A DNA stretch of 64,000 bases from assembly GCA_030266015.1 (NCBI GenBank), contig JAJDHD010000008.1, positions 1 through 64,000 on the forward strand, given 5' to 3'. A model generated the notes under the pieces. It had not been told where the DNA came from. It searched no databases and saw only the letters and a program-made list of their open reading frames with translations. The stretch is from Christensenellaceae bacterium OttesenSCG-928-K19 (GTDB lineage Bacteria; Bacillota; Clostridia; Christensenellales; Christensenellaceae). Each line of letters begins with the position of its first letter. The stretch's first letter is position 1. The translations under genes and the position numbers were made by a program. This document shows, piece by piece, positions 1 to 6,978 of the stretch.

Positions 1-220
1 TTTCGCCATAAAATCCGCTAAGATACTTATTGCTTCTTTTGTCGTGAACATAACATGCGAGAGTAGGATAGAGGCTCGGTCGTGGAATCAGATCTCAAAT
101 AATGTTTTATCACGACCAGCGAAAAAACACGCCGATCGACTAAGCGGTGCCGTTTGCATGGCAAAACAGCGCGACCCTGACACAAATAGCAAACCTTATA
201 AAACCCGGAAACAAAACACA
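1..220. other. Left margin, no supported gene
   Basis: No open frame here has a ribosome binding site or a recognisable product. A minus-strand frame opens with an ATG at 51 and runs off the left edge, but only 17 codons are visible and it lacks a Shine-Dalgarno sequence, so I do not call it. Confidence 0.4.
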
Positions 221-246
221 AGGCCTGCTAAATGGCAGGCCCCGAT
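221..246 (-). terminator. Hairpin downstream of the nitroreductase
   Basis: On the minus strand a GGCCTGC / GCAGGCC stem with a short loop lies about 30 nt past the nitroreductase stop and is followed by a T-rich but interrupted tail. It is a plausible intrinsic terminator for the MarR-nitroreductase operon. Confidence 0.55.
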
Positions 247-275
247 TGTACAAAACGGTATGCTCGTGATTTTCT

Positions 276-794
276 TTAAAATCGGTTGAAGTGTACCCGC
301 TCCGCGAACGGCTTGCGCGCCGCTTGCTTGCCTTCTTCGGCGGGAACGCCAATGGGCAGCATGGCTCGTACGCACAGGTCACCCGGCACGTTGAGCAAAT
401 CGGCAACAGCCTTCGCGCGGTTCTCGTCGCGCGTTTCTCCGTCTGTCCACACGCTGGCGTAACCAAGCGCAAACGCAGCCAGCATGATGTTTTCCACCGC
501 GGCGGCGTAATCCTCTACCTCAAAGCACTTGCCTGGGTACGCCTCTATGGACGAGGTCAGCACCACCACCACAATGGGTGCGGAAGCGATGCCTTTGTGC
601 GGGAATATCTTATTGAGCTCCGCGATCAGCACCTTATCATCCACCACTACAAAGCTGGTACCCTGCTGGTTTCCGCCCGTCGGCGCGCGCAGCCCCGCGT
701 CCAGAATCATCTCCACCTCCTCTTTGGGGATGGCGACGTCCTTGAACGCCTTGCGATAGCTGTGCCTCATTTTCACCACTTCAAAAAAATCCAT
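276..794 (-). CDS. Nitroreductase family protein
   Basis: A 172-residue FMN-dependent oxidoreductase of the nitroreductase fold. The N-terminal MRHSYRKAF segment and the following APTGGNQQ motif are the flavin phosphate-binding signature of the family, and the Ala-Pro strand near residue 70 with the GYASVW helix fits the short subfamily. The family reduces nitroaromatics, quinones or flavins with NAD(P)H in the cytoplasm; the true substrate cannot be read from sequence. The ATG at 794 follows a clear AGGAGG. It starts two bases after the stop of the MarR gene, so the two are almost certainly one operon, with the regulator controlling this enzyme. Confidence 0.88.
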   Translation of the reverse strand: MDFFEVVKMRHSYRKAFKDVAIPKEEVEMILDAGLRAPTGGNQQGTSFVVVDDKVLIAELNKIFPHKGIASAPIVVVVLTSSIEAYPGKCFEVEDYAAAVENIMLAAFALGYASVWTDGETRDENRAKAVADLLNVPGDLCVRAMLPIGVPAEEGKQAARKPFAERVHFNRF

Positions 795-796
795 TT

Positions 797-1297
797 TTAA
801 ACCTCCTGTTTCCTCTCATACTCTTTAATTTTGCCGTCGATATGCCCGTTCATACGCGCAAGGAACGCCGCTATGGTCTGCTTTTCATCCTCCGTCATCG
901 AGTCGAACAGCGCGAGATCTTTCGCGCGGCACGCTGTGTGCCCACTCTCGTGCTCCGCGTTAACGACGCGCCCCTTCTCGGTCAGGGAAAAGTACAGTTC
1001 CTTTTTGTTTTGCGACATGCGGTACTCTTTTAAGTCCCCGCTCAAAAGCAGCCGTTTGCCGATCTTGCTGGCCGCGCCCCTAGTAATGCCAATCTCTTTT
1101 GCAATGGATGTCACATTGGGCGAAGGCAGGTTTGCCGCCGCCTGCAGTACATGCAGCTCCGTGTGGCTGTATGCGGGCGCAAACGGCTTTGCCGAAACGC
1201 GTTCCAGTTCCGTTTGCAACTCGTGCATCCTGCCAAGCAACGCGTGCAGTTCCTCGTTTGTACAGCCCCGTGGCTTCTCTGTGTTTTTTGATTCCAT
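797..1297 (-). CDS. MarR-family transcriptional regulator
   Basis: A 166-residue winged-helix regulator. The stretch from the SHTELHVLQ helix through the TRGAASKIGKRLL recognition helix and the KKELYFSLTEKG wing is typical of MarR proteins, which bind palindromic operators as dimers and release DNA on binding phenolic or oxidising ligands. The frame stays open upstream to 1450, but a strong promoter lies inside that extension, so translation must start at or after the ATG at 1297. No Shine-Dalgarno precedes that ATG; with the -10 box ending six bases upstream the message may be leaderless. The next in-frame ATG, ahead of HELQTELERV, is an alternative. It is followed by a co-transcribed nitroreductase and probably regulates both. 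Confidence 0.85.
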   Translation of the reverse strand: MESKNTEKPRGCTNEELHALLGRMHELQTELERVSAKPFAPAYSHTELHVLQAAANLPSPNVTSIAKEIGITRGAASKIGKRLLLSGDLKEYRMSQNKKELYFSLTEKGRVVNAEHESGHTACRAKDLALFDSMTEDEKQTIAAFLARMNGHIDGKIKEYERKQEV

Positions 1298-1303
1298 GGA
1301 AAC

Positions 1304-1332
1304 AATATAGCCGATGACCATCACGTTGTCAA
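1304..1332 (-). promoter_or_regulatory. SigA-type promoter of the MarR-nitroreductase operon
   Basis: On the minus strand TTGACA (1327-1332), a 17-bp spacer and TATATT (1304-1309). The expected transcription start coincides with the ATG at 1297, leaving no room for a ribosome binding site. The spacer contains GATGgtCATC, a small dyad that could be part of an autoregulatory operator. Confidence 0.7.
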
Positions 1333-1576
1333 GTGGGAAATAGATAAGCACAATAGGCTCCGATAAACCACTTTCTGAAAAATACGGCGCGCAGGCATGT
1401 TTTAAGCAACGCTTTTTACCAATTGGGAATGGACCGAATCGCCTAAACATTATATATTAAGAGTTTTATGAAAGTGTCACGCGCAAGCAATGCAAACCAT
1501 CACTCAAAAAAGGATAAAAATGTATTACAGAAAGCTTTGAGGCCCTTTATTTATGGGTGTTCTCGCTTTGTCGTAA

Positions 1577-1690
1577 TTATACTGTATTAGGCATGTAAAT
1601 GCGTCTGTGATGGCCATGTTGCGCATACCGGATAAATACGCAATGGAGCGTGGAGGATGGAAGACGGATCAGGTCATGAACAGAGTATAT
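1577..1690 (+). pseudogene. Tyrosine recombinase C-terminal remnant
   Basis: Reading in frame from 1577, just after an in-frame TAA at 1574, the peptide begins LYCIRHVNASVM and continues MLRIPDKYAMERGGWK. This is the box II arginine-histidine region and the following helix of a phage-type tyrosine recombinase, in the Firmicute subfamily where the usual LGH motif is replaced by ERGGW. The N-terminal domain, the first catalytic arginine and the tyrosine are absent. The frame runs without interruption into a PAPS-reductase-like body around 1685-1690, so the recombinase was cut and joined by deletion. Confidence 0.75.
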
Positions 1691-2380
1691 TCTATAACAA
1701 GCGTTGACCAGCCCGAAGTAGTGAAATTTCTAAAAACGCTTCCAGATGTAAGCAGAGACTATCCAAGATACACAGACGGTAAAGTGATAACCATGTGGAA
1801 TCTGATACCAAAAAAACTTATGCCGCCTAGAATAAACGTGCGATATTGCTGTGAAAAGTTGAAGGAACGGTATGGGCGTGGACGGTTGGTAGTAACTGGC
1901 GTACGTTGGGCGGAAAGTAAAAACCGCACATGCAATCAGGCGCTTATAAAAAAATTCGGGAAAAGCAAGCGGGAAGCCGTGATGCTCCATAACGATAATG
2001 ATGAATCACGGAAGATGGTTGAAAATTGCTATAAAAAAGCAAAAACACTGATGAACCCAATTATTGACTGGACAGACGAAGATGTGTGGGAATTTATAAG
2101 GTCGGAAAATATACCATATTGCGAACTTTATGATTATGGACATGATCGGCTTGGGTGCATCGGCTGTCCTAACTCTGCGAGGCAAGAAGAAGAGTTAAAC
2201 ACTTACCCTGTCTATAAGGAAAACTATATCAGGGCATTTGACAGGATGATTACGAGGCGAAGAGAACTAGGGAAACCGACAACATGGAATAGCGGCGAAG
2301 AAGTAATTCGGTGGTGGCTGGCAAAAGAAACAAATCCGGCTGTTGACGGGCAGCTAGCTATGGAAGAACTGGAATACTAA
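1607..2380 (+). pseudogene. PAPS-reductase-like protein fused to integrase tail
   Basis: The open frame (GTG or ATG start, 257 residues) is a chimera. Residues 1-28 are the recombinase remnant. From about residue 29 (SITSVDQPEV) onward it matches phage and genomic-island phosphoadenosine phosphosulfate reductase-like proteins, with PKKLMPP, RYCCEKLKE, VTGVRWAESKNR, the DWTDEDVWEFI helix and the GCIGCPN cysteine pair. The N-terminal SGGKDS-type nucleotide-binding loop that would hold the adenylyl group is missing, so an intact enzyme is unlikely. No ribosome binding site precedes the GTG. In phages such proteins are usually tied to DNA modification or nucleotide chemistry. I read it as a deletion scar, possibly not translated. 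Confidence 0.7.
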
Positions 2381-2432
2381 CCGTTCTAACCCCACTAGGC
2401 GTGCCACATCGTATGAATGGAATGGAGGAGAG

Positions 2433-2519
2433 ATGGAACTACCACCTGACGCGGGGAGAATGTCAAAAGAGATTATGCAGGATTGCAATATATTTTGTGA
2501 ACTAGCAACCAAAGGGTGA
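2433..2519 (+). CDS. Possible 28-residue peptide
   Basis: A short frame starting MELPPDAGRM sits five bases after a very good GGAGGAGAG ribosome binding site, which is the main reason to list it. It has two cysteines and no recognisable motif. It follows the PAPS-reductase remnant by about 50 bases and could be the start of a phage gene cut short by deletion. Confidence 0.3.
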   Translation: MELPPDAGRMSKEIMQDCNIFCELATKG

Positions 2520-2621
2520 CCACAAAAAGGGTGGCGGATAAAGAAAGCAAAAGGCAGATTTCTTTAGTTAGAGCAGAGAGGAAGGGATTTAAGTAAAGGG
2601 GATTTGAGAACGGATGAGAGC

Positions 2622-2650
2622 AAACAAAAGCGCCACCTGATGGGTAGCGC
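2622..2650 (-). terminator. Intrinsic terminator of the zinc-ribbon peptide operon
   Basis: On the minus strand a GCGC-x-ACC / GGT-x-GCGC stem is followed by TTTTGTTT, ten bases past the stop of the second double-glycine peptide gene. Confidence 0.6.
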
Positions 2651-2659
2651 GTGGGGGAC

Positions 2660-2878
2660 TTACTTAATGCCTGAGCCGTCACCGTGGTTTGGTGGGGTAG
2701 GCTTGGTTCCAGGCTTAGCGCCGCAGCGTGGGCAACGGCTGTTCGGGGGACCCTGCCAGCTCTCTCCGCAAGCGCATTTCATGGGAATTGTGAAACGCTG
2801 TATGCTTGACACAAAGCCGCCGTTTGCGTCGCCGAGTTGTTCGTCAGTTAAAGATTTTTTGGTTTCGTCGTCTTTCAT
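2660..2878 (-). CDS. Double-glycine leader peptide with zinc-ribbon core (2)
   Basis: A 72-residue peptide starting MKDDETKKS, preceded by AAGGAGATG at good spacing. Residues 9-21 (SLTDEQLGDANGG) form a classical double-glycine leader of the kind cut by C39-peptidase ABC exporters. The following core has CxC ... CPRC spacing that looks like a zinc ribbon, then a Pro/Gly-rich tail. It is the downstream member of a tandem pair with 2939-3142; the two share leader, core pattern and upstream sequence. No C39 peptidase, modification enzyme or immunity gene is adjacent. It could be an exported bacteriocin-like or signalling peptide, or a Nif11-like orphan; I do not assign an activity. Confidence 0.7.
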   Translation of the reverse strand: MKDDETKKSLTDEQLGDANGGFVSSIQRFTIPMKCACGESWQGPPNSRCPRCGAKPGTKPTPPNHGDGSGIK

Positions 2879-2938
2879 GGTTTCATCTCCTTTTAGATTG
2901 TGAAGGTGGCGCGGGGGGGTGGTTAACATCACATACTG

Positions 2939-3142
2939 TCAAGTCGGCGCATCCCAAAAATTATCACAGCCGCATTTAGGGCACCGCCTTGACGATCCGG
3001 TAGTATCCCACTTATGGCCACAGCGTACACACTGTAGATGGTTTACGTGTACCAATGGTATGGGCCTATTACCTAAGACACCGCCGTTTGCCTCGTCCAA
3101 CTGTTCATCGGTTAAGTTGGTTTTAGTTTTATCTTCGTTCAT
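2939..3142 (-). CDS. Double-glycine leader peptide with zinc-ribbon core (1)
   Basis: A 67-residue peptide starting MNEDKTKTN with the leader LTDEQLDEANGG at residues 10-21. The core carries two CxxC pairs (CVRC and CPKC) about 18 residues apart, as in a zinc ribbon. AAAGGAGAT lies six bases before the ATG. It heads a two-gene operon with its paralogue at 2660-2878, about 60 bases downstream, with its own promoter and a shared terminator. The region between leader and Cys pairs differs fully from the paralogue, so the pair has diverged in the exposed part while keeping the leader and the metal site. Confidence 0.72.
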   Translation of the reverse strand: MNEDKTKTNLTDEQLDEANGGVLGNRPIPLVHVNHLQCVRCGHKWDTTGSSRRCPKCGCDNFWDAPT

Positions 3143-3172
3143 GATCGTATCTCCTTTTGGATTGGTTACTCT

Positions 3173-3201
3173 ATTATACGGCGGTGAATGGAAAGTGTCT
3201 C
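3173..3201 (-). promoter_or_regulatory. Promoter of the zinc-ribbon peptide operon
   Basis: On the minus strand GAGACA (3196-3201), a 17-bp spacer and a perfect TATAAT (3173-3178), about 30 bases before the ATG at 3142. Confidence 0.55.
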
Positions 3202-3227
3202 ATAAAAAATGAAAGCGAGGAAGGAAA

Positions 3228-3539
3228 ATGAAAAGATTATACGTTGTAACGATGGAAGATGGCAGCAGGTGGGGCGTACCGGCAGAGATCATAGCAAAGC
3301 ACCGTGCAGAATATTATGCAAGCGTTGATACGGACACCACCTATCAGAATGAGTACGACCTAATGCTCCATTGGTTTGATGAAGGGGATTATGAGTTTGC
3401 AGACTGGCCTAAGAACAACATGAATTGGTCTGATGTGAAAGAGCGTGCCGTACAGATGCCGAATGAAAGCAAGGACGTTGATTGGGAAGAAGGCTGGATA
3501 AACGGCGAATATGAATTCATTGTGGAAAGCGAGGCGTGA
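3228..3539 (+). CDS. Phage-type hypothetical protein
   Basis: A 103-residue acidic protein (MKRLYVVTMEDGSRWGVP start, NNMNWSDVKE near the end) of a kind common in Firmicute prophages beside the early-late switch. GAGGAAGGAAA precedes the ATG. No catalytic motif is visible and the function is unknown. Its stop overlaps the GTG of the next gene by four bases, indicating translational coupling with the sigma-like regulator. Confidence 0.7.
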   Translation: MKRLYVVTMEDGSRWGVPAEIIAKHRAEYYASVDTDTTYQNEYDLMLHWFDEGDYEFADWPKNNMNWSDVKERAVQMPNESKDVDWEEGWINGEYEFIVESEA

Positions 3540-3760
3540 GGGGATATGGCTACCCTGTATCTCATATGGGGAGTATAGCACAGGAAGGGGAGAGTATTGT
3601 CAGGGCAAAACTTACTACACCAGAAAGGCAGTATGTTAGCTTGAGGTACGTCACTGGATTTAGTGCGTCTGAGGTAGCTCGGCGTATGGATTATAGTGAA
3701 GATCATACACGAAAAATTAAAAAGCGTGCATTAGATAAAATAACAGCGCTGGAAAGATAA
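3536..3760 (+). CDS. Phage-type sigma-70 region 4-like regulator
   Basis: A 74-residue protein with a C-terminal helix-turn-helix (LTTPERQYVSLRYVTG, then SASEVARRMDYS and HTRKIKKRALDKI) that matches sigma-factor region 4. Small proteins of this type in Firmicute prophages act as late-gene activators. The GTG at 3536 overlaps the preceding stop (GTGA); an ATG at 3566 is possible but has no ribosome binding site. The late genes it would control (terminase, head, tail) are not present, which fits a deleted prophage. Confidence 0.7.
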   Translation: MRGYGYPVSHMGSIAQEGESIVRAKLTTPERQYVSLRYVTGFSASEVARRMDYSEDHTRKIKKRALDKITALER

Positions 3761-3792
3761 CCGCTTTTGGAACGGTAATGTCGGTTTTTTTG
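3757..3792 (+). terminator. Possible terminator after the sigma-like gene
   Basis: AACCG and CGGTT arms with an 18-base loop and a run of seven T follow the stop at 3760. The stem is short. Confidence 0.45.
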
Positions 3793-3980
3793 TGATACTA
3801 TGATACTGTCAAAAATTATAGAGCTGCCCATACCTGCTTGCAGGCTTTGGGGGCCAGAGGGTTGAAGCATTGTTTTCAGCTCTCTTTTACTTTGGACATA
3901 GTGGGTATATCAAAACGCGTTAAGCATGTGCCAGGGGCGGGGAGGCATTGCGTTTTATGAAAGGCGATATATGAAGTGCA
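3793..3980. other. Intergenic, no gene seen
   Basis: About 190 bases without a supported gene between two convergent phage-type genes. No repeat or tRNA fragment was seen here. Confidence 0.4.
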
Positions 3981-4325
3981 TCAAGGCTGACCTACGTCCA
4001 TCCTATCTACATTCCACTTCAAGTATGTATTACAGAGTTCATATTGTGGCTTTCCGTTTTTTACAACTTGATTCTTACTCTTATCAATCATGGGCTGTGT
4101 TCCACCGTCCACCCAAATGAATAACCGTGTATACAACTCTCGCCCGATCCCCCAGGCAGTAGCAGCACGCTTAAATGCGTCTGATGCTTCGCCCTTCTTT
4201 TTTTCTATATTGCTTTCGGTTCCACAGTCCTGTTTTGCTACCCACTGGTCTGTTTCATTGTCCCAAACAGAGATTGTGCAGAACAGCGTACCGTTAATGT
4301 TTTGGTATTCGCTTCTCCATCCCAT
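3981..4325 (-). pseudogene. Rad52-type phage annealing protein, N-terminus missing
   Basis: The visible 114 residues contain GWRSEYQNINGTLFCTISVWD, then a KQDCGTESN block and KGEASDAFKRAATAWGIGRELY, the core of the Rad52/Rad22-like single-strand annealing proteins of phages. Family members normally have some 50-70 further residues before this block, including an EWRVQ-type helix, and these are absent. The minus-strand frame stays open only about 15 codons upstream of the ATG before a stop, and that part is antisense to the recombinase-fusion start at 4343. The gene has therefore lost its head at about 4325-4345, most likely by the same deletion that created the fusion next to it. Confidence 0.65.
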
Positions 4326-4342
4326 TAAGGCAAAATCATAAA

Positions 4343-5617
4343 ATGATTGAAGAAAACTCCCGTCCGTACATCACTGTTTTTGGTAGCGTTTACAACTTCC
4401 AAAATGCTAATTATCACATCGTTATCAAAAATTTCGGACAAAGTGCCAGCACCATTCTTGGGTTTTGCACAGACTACGATATTGCCACTTTATCTCTCTC
4501 CCAAGATCACGATCCCTTCTCCAATGTCGTTGGGTTAACTCTTGCGCCCGGACAAAGTCTTTCTTGCCCAATCGATGTGAAAAAGCTTCCTAAAGACATA
4601 GGCGGTATCGGCTTCACTATTCACTACTCATGGGGAAGGAAGAATTATCATGAAAAGAATTATCTAAAGATTACTTCAAATTTCAACATCCCCTATACTC
4701 GCGCATCCTCAGAAGGAAAAGAATTAAAGATCATATCTTATGCCTTGCAAGAAATCGCCGAACGACTACCGTATGCAATATCAAAGCATCTTGCGTCCGT
4801 GATGGATATAAAGCTTAGCAAGTTGAGACCGTCTCACGTTCAGGGTATTATCAACGATCTTGATGGACATCGCAGAACGCAGGAAAAAGTATTGCTCACA
4901 ATAAAGCAAATCCTAAACCAAGCGGTTATTAATGACTTTATCTATAAGAATGTTGCTATTGGCGTGTCTCTTCCACCGAAACAAAAAACGCAAAAACGCG
5001 CACTAACAACTAAGGAACAAAAAGAAATATTCGGGTTAAAACTGCCAGCGCTCACACGATCCTATCTAAGCATCATACTATACTGCGGCCTGCGTCGCGG
5101 TGAAGCCTGGGCGCTTACAAAAAAAGATGTTAATTTCAAAGAAAACACAATAAGCGTCGACAAGACGGTTTCGCTGGAGGGCGGGCTGAAGGTCGGGCCC
5201 CCAAAAACAACAGCATCCATCCGCACCATCCCCATGCCGGACACGCTTGTTAAAATCCTTAAGCCTTACTTAAAACAGCAACCCGGAATGTTTGTATTTG
5301 GAGATTCTTCCGGAATTATGTCTGATAGAGATTTCCGCAAAATGTGGGATGACTTCATTTCGCTATATAACAAATCTAAGGGCGGCTCAAAAGATATCCG
5401 AGCCATAGCTGATGACATAACCCCCCATATATTCCGCCACACTTATGCCACTATGCTATATCAGGCTGGCGTAGATTTGAAGTCCGCGCAGTACCTTTTG
5501 GGGCATGCAACCATCGCTATGACTTTGGATATTTATACACATTTAGACAAATTAAATAATGTCGATATGAGTAAAAAATTGAATGCATTTCTAAAACAAG
5601 ATTTAGTCAAAATTTAG
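4343..5617 (+). CDS. Tyrosine recombinase fused to a foreign beta-rich domain
   Basis: A 424-residue ORF in two parts. Residues about 120-424 are an integrase: a shortened core-binding domain, the catalytic LRRGE arginine near residue 250, a lysine strand, HIFRHTYAT, LGHATIAMTLDIYTH with the tyrosine, and a short tail. Residues 1-110 do not resemble an arm-binding domain; they look like the beta-sandwich seen in membrane-anchored hypothetical proteins (RPYITVFG, then IVIKNFGQSAS). A complete integrase should carry about 80 more residues before the core-binding helices. Only a weak TAAGG precedes the ATG. The gene ends 74 bases from the 3' end of tRNA-Leu, the usual position of an integrase beside its attachment site. 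Activity is doubtful because the N-terminal half is replaced. Confidence 0.7.
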   Translation: MIEENSRPYITVFGSVYNFQNANYHIVIKNFGQSASTILGFCTDYDIATLSLSQDHDPFSNVVGLTLAPGQSLSCPIDVKKLPKDIGGIGFTIHYSWGRKNYHEKNYLKITSNFNIPYTRASSEGKELKIISYALQEIAERLPYAISKHLASVMDIKLSKLRPSHVQGIINDLDGHRRTQEKVLLTIKQILNQAVINDFIYKNVAIGVSLPPKQKTQKRALTTKEQKEIFGLKLPALTRSYLSIILYCGLRRGEAWALTKKDVNFKENTISVDKTVSLEGGLKVGPPKTTASIRTIPMPDTLVKILKPYLKQQPGMFVFGDSSGIMSDRDFRKMWDDFISLYNKSKGGSKDIRAIADDITPHIFRHTYATMLYQAGVDLKSAQYLLGHATIAMTLDIYTHLDKLNNVDMSKKLNAFLKQDLVKI

Positions 5618-5652
5618 TCAGATTCCGAAAAAGTAAATATATGTAAAAAAGC

Positions 5653-5688
5653 AAAAACCGCCACAACCCTATTGGTTAAGCGGTTTTT
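5653..5688. terminator. Bidirectional terminator between recombinase and tRNA-Leu
   Basis: AAAAACCGC and GCGGTTTTT arms with an 18-base loop give a stem with T-runs on both strands, serving the rightward recombinase gene and the leftward tRNA. Confidence 0.75.
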
Positions 5689-5690
5689 CT

Positions 5691-5777
5691 TGGTGCCGAA
5701 GGTGGGAATCGAACCCACACGGTATTGCTACCACAGGATTTTGAGTCCAGCGCGTCTGCCAGTTCCACCACTTCGGC
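5691..5777 (-). tRNA. tRNA-Leu (anticodon CAA)
   Basis: An 87-nt minus-strand cloverleaf with encoded CCA. Acceptor arm GCCGAAG pairs with CTTCGGC, the anticodon loop CTCAAAA carries CAA, a long variable arm (class II) is present and the T-loop is TTCGATT. The adjacent recombinase suggests this 3' end as an attachment site, but I found no duplicate of it in the window. Confidence 0.95.
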
Positions 5778-5865
5778 ATATATTTTTTTACCTGCAAATA
5801 ATAGCATACCCTAAAAAGGAAGTCAAGAAAAGCTCTTTGCTTTATCTGCCGGATTATCATATTTA

Positions 5866-6390
5866 TTATGATATGCTCCGCGCCTCGCTAAAGGGATAGA
5901 GCACCCAAAACGCATGGCCCACAATCTCCTCCCTTGCGATTGGTCCGGTATTTTTGTTTCGGCTATCCCATGAATGCGCACGGTTATCGCCCATAACAAA
6001 AACATGTTCCTCCGGCACCAGCACCGGCTCCATGTCCGCATATGGCTCATTGCTGACATAAGGCTCGTCCAGCGGCTGCCCATCTATATATACAATGCTG
6101 TCCCGCACTTCTATGGTTTCACCCGGCAGGCCAATCACACGTTTCACATAAGTGTCTTCTTCTCCCGGGTATTTCACAATAATAATATCCTGTCGTGCGG
6201 GAATTCCAAAATAGCGGGTGACTTTTTCCACCGCCAGCCATTCACTTGTATGCAGTGTTGGCAACATGGACGGGCCGTTCACCAATATGATGCCAAAAAC
6301 AAAATTGCGCACCACCAAAGCAACCGCCACTGCAATTACTATTGTGAGCACCCAGCCCCCTGCCATTTTTCTTTTTTCCGATTTTATCAT
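5866..6390 (-). CDS. lepB: Signal peptidase I
   Basis: A 174-residue type I signal peptidase of the short Gram-positive class. One membrane segment (about residues 12-31) is followed by the catalytic serine in SMLPTL (Ser41) and the general-base lysine in YVKRVIGLPGE (Lys83). The GDNR-type box (MGDNRAHSWDSR) is near residue 133. The enzyme removes signal peptides of exported proteins at the outer face of the membrane. TAAGG precedes the ATG and a perfect TATAAT lies upstream on the minus strand near 6430. The gene reads towards tRNA-Leu. Confidence 0.93.
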   Translation of the reverse strand: MIKSEKRKMAGGWVLTIVIAVAVALVVRNFVFGIILVNGPSMLPTLHTSEWLAVEKVTRYFGIPARQDIIIVKYPGEEDTYVKRVIGLPGETIEVRDSIVYIDGQPLDEPYVSNEPYADMEPVLVPEEHVFVMGDNRAHSWDSRNKNTGPIAREEIVGHAFWVLYPFSEARSIS

Positions 6391-6599
6391 CTATGCCTTA
6401 TCCCCGGTTTTTTCTGCTACAATTTATTATACAGCTTTTTGCTTAAAATAGGAAGTTTCTATTCATCCGCCTTCACAATATTACCGAAAAATTAGCCGCC
6501 CCCTATAATATTACTGGATAAATCAACGATTTTATTATAAACTGGATATACTATATCAACTGAAAAATATCCTGCATAAAGAAAGGACGGAATACCATA

Positions 6600-6932
6600 A
6601 TGAACGAATCCAATCTTGTGCTTCATGGTCTGGGGCAGATGTCCCTCTCTGTTGATCGCAATTGCCTGATCCTGGAAATGAGAAAAATCAACGAGCAGGT
6701 TCGCGTGATTCCGCTGGCAAAAATACTCTGCATTGAAGTGTCTGAGCCTAAAGACGACCACCGGGGTTACATTTATTTTCGAACACCGGACGCCAACAAA
6801 ACCATTAAGCCATCCGTAACGGGACGGGACGTAAACGCTGATGACGACATGGTATTCTTTGATGGCGACGACAACTATCAGGTTGCTTTAAAAATACAGG
6901 ATTGCCTGATGGATTTCTATGAAACCCGCTGA
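6600..6932 (+). CDS. Hypothetical protein, possible PH-like fold
   Basis: A 110-residue soluble protein (MNESNLVLHGLGQMSL start) preceded by AAAGGACGG. The alternating strand pattern, with a RVIPLAKILCIEV strand, a GYIYF strand and a C-terminal helix ending DCLMDFYE, resembles bacterial PH-like or SHOCT-associated domains that use a loop of small residues to bind partners. No catalytic residues stand out. It precedes the M3 peptidase lipoprotein by 46 bases and may be co-transcribed. The function is unknown. Confidence 0.6.
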   Translation: MNESNLVLHGLGQMSLSVDRNCLILEMRKINEQVRVIPLAKILCIEVSEPKDDHRGYIYFRTPDANKTIKPSVTGRDVNADDDMVFFDGDDNYQVALKIQDCLMDFYETR

Positions 6933-6978
6933 GCGCGGCATATTTACAACACTGCAAACATAAGGATACTGAAAAAAA

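Noticed and set aside
1-51. Minus-strand partial ORF at the left edge
   Set aside because: Only 17 codons are visible and there is no ribosome binding site.
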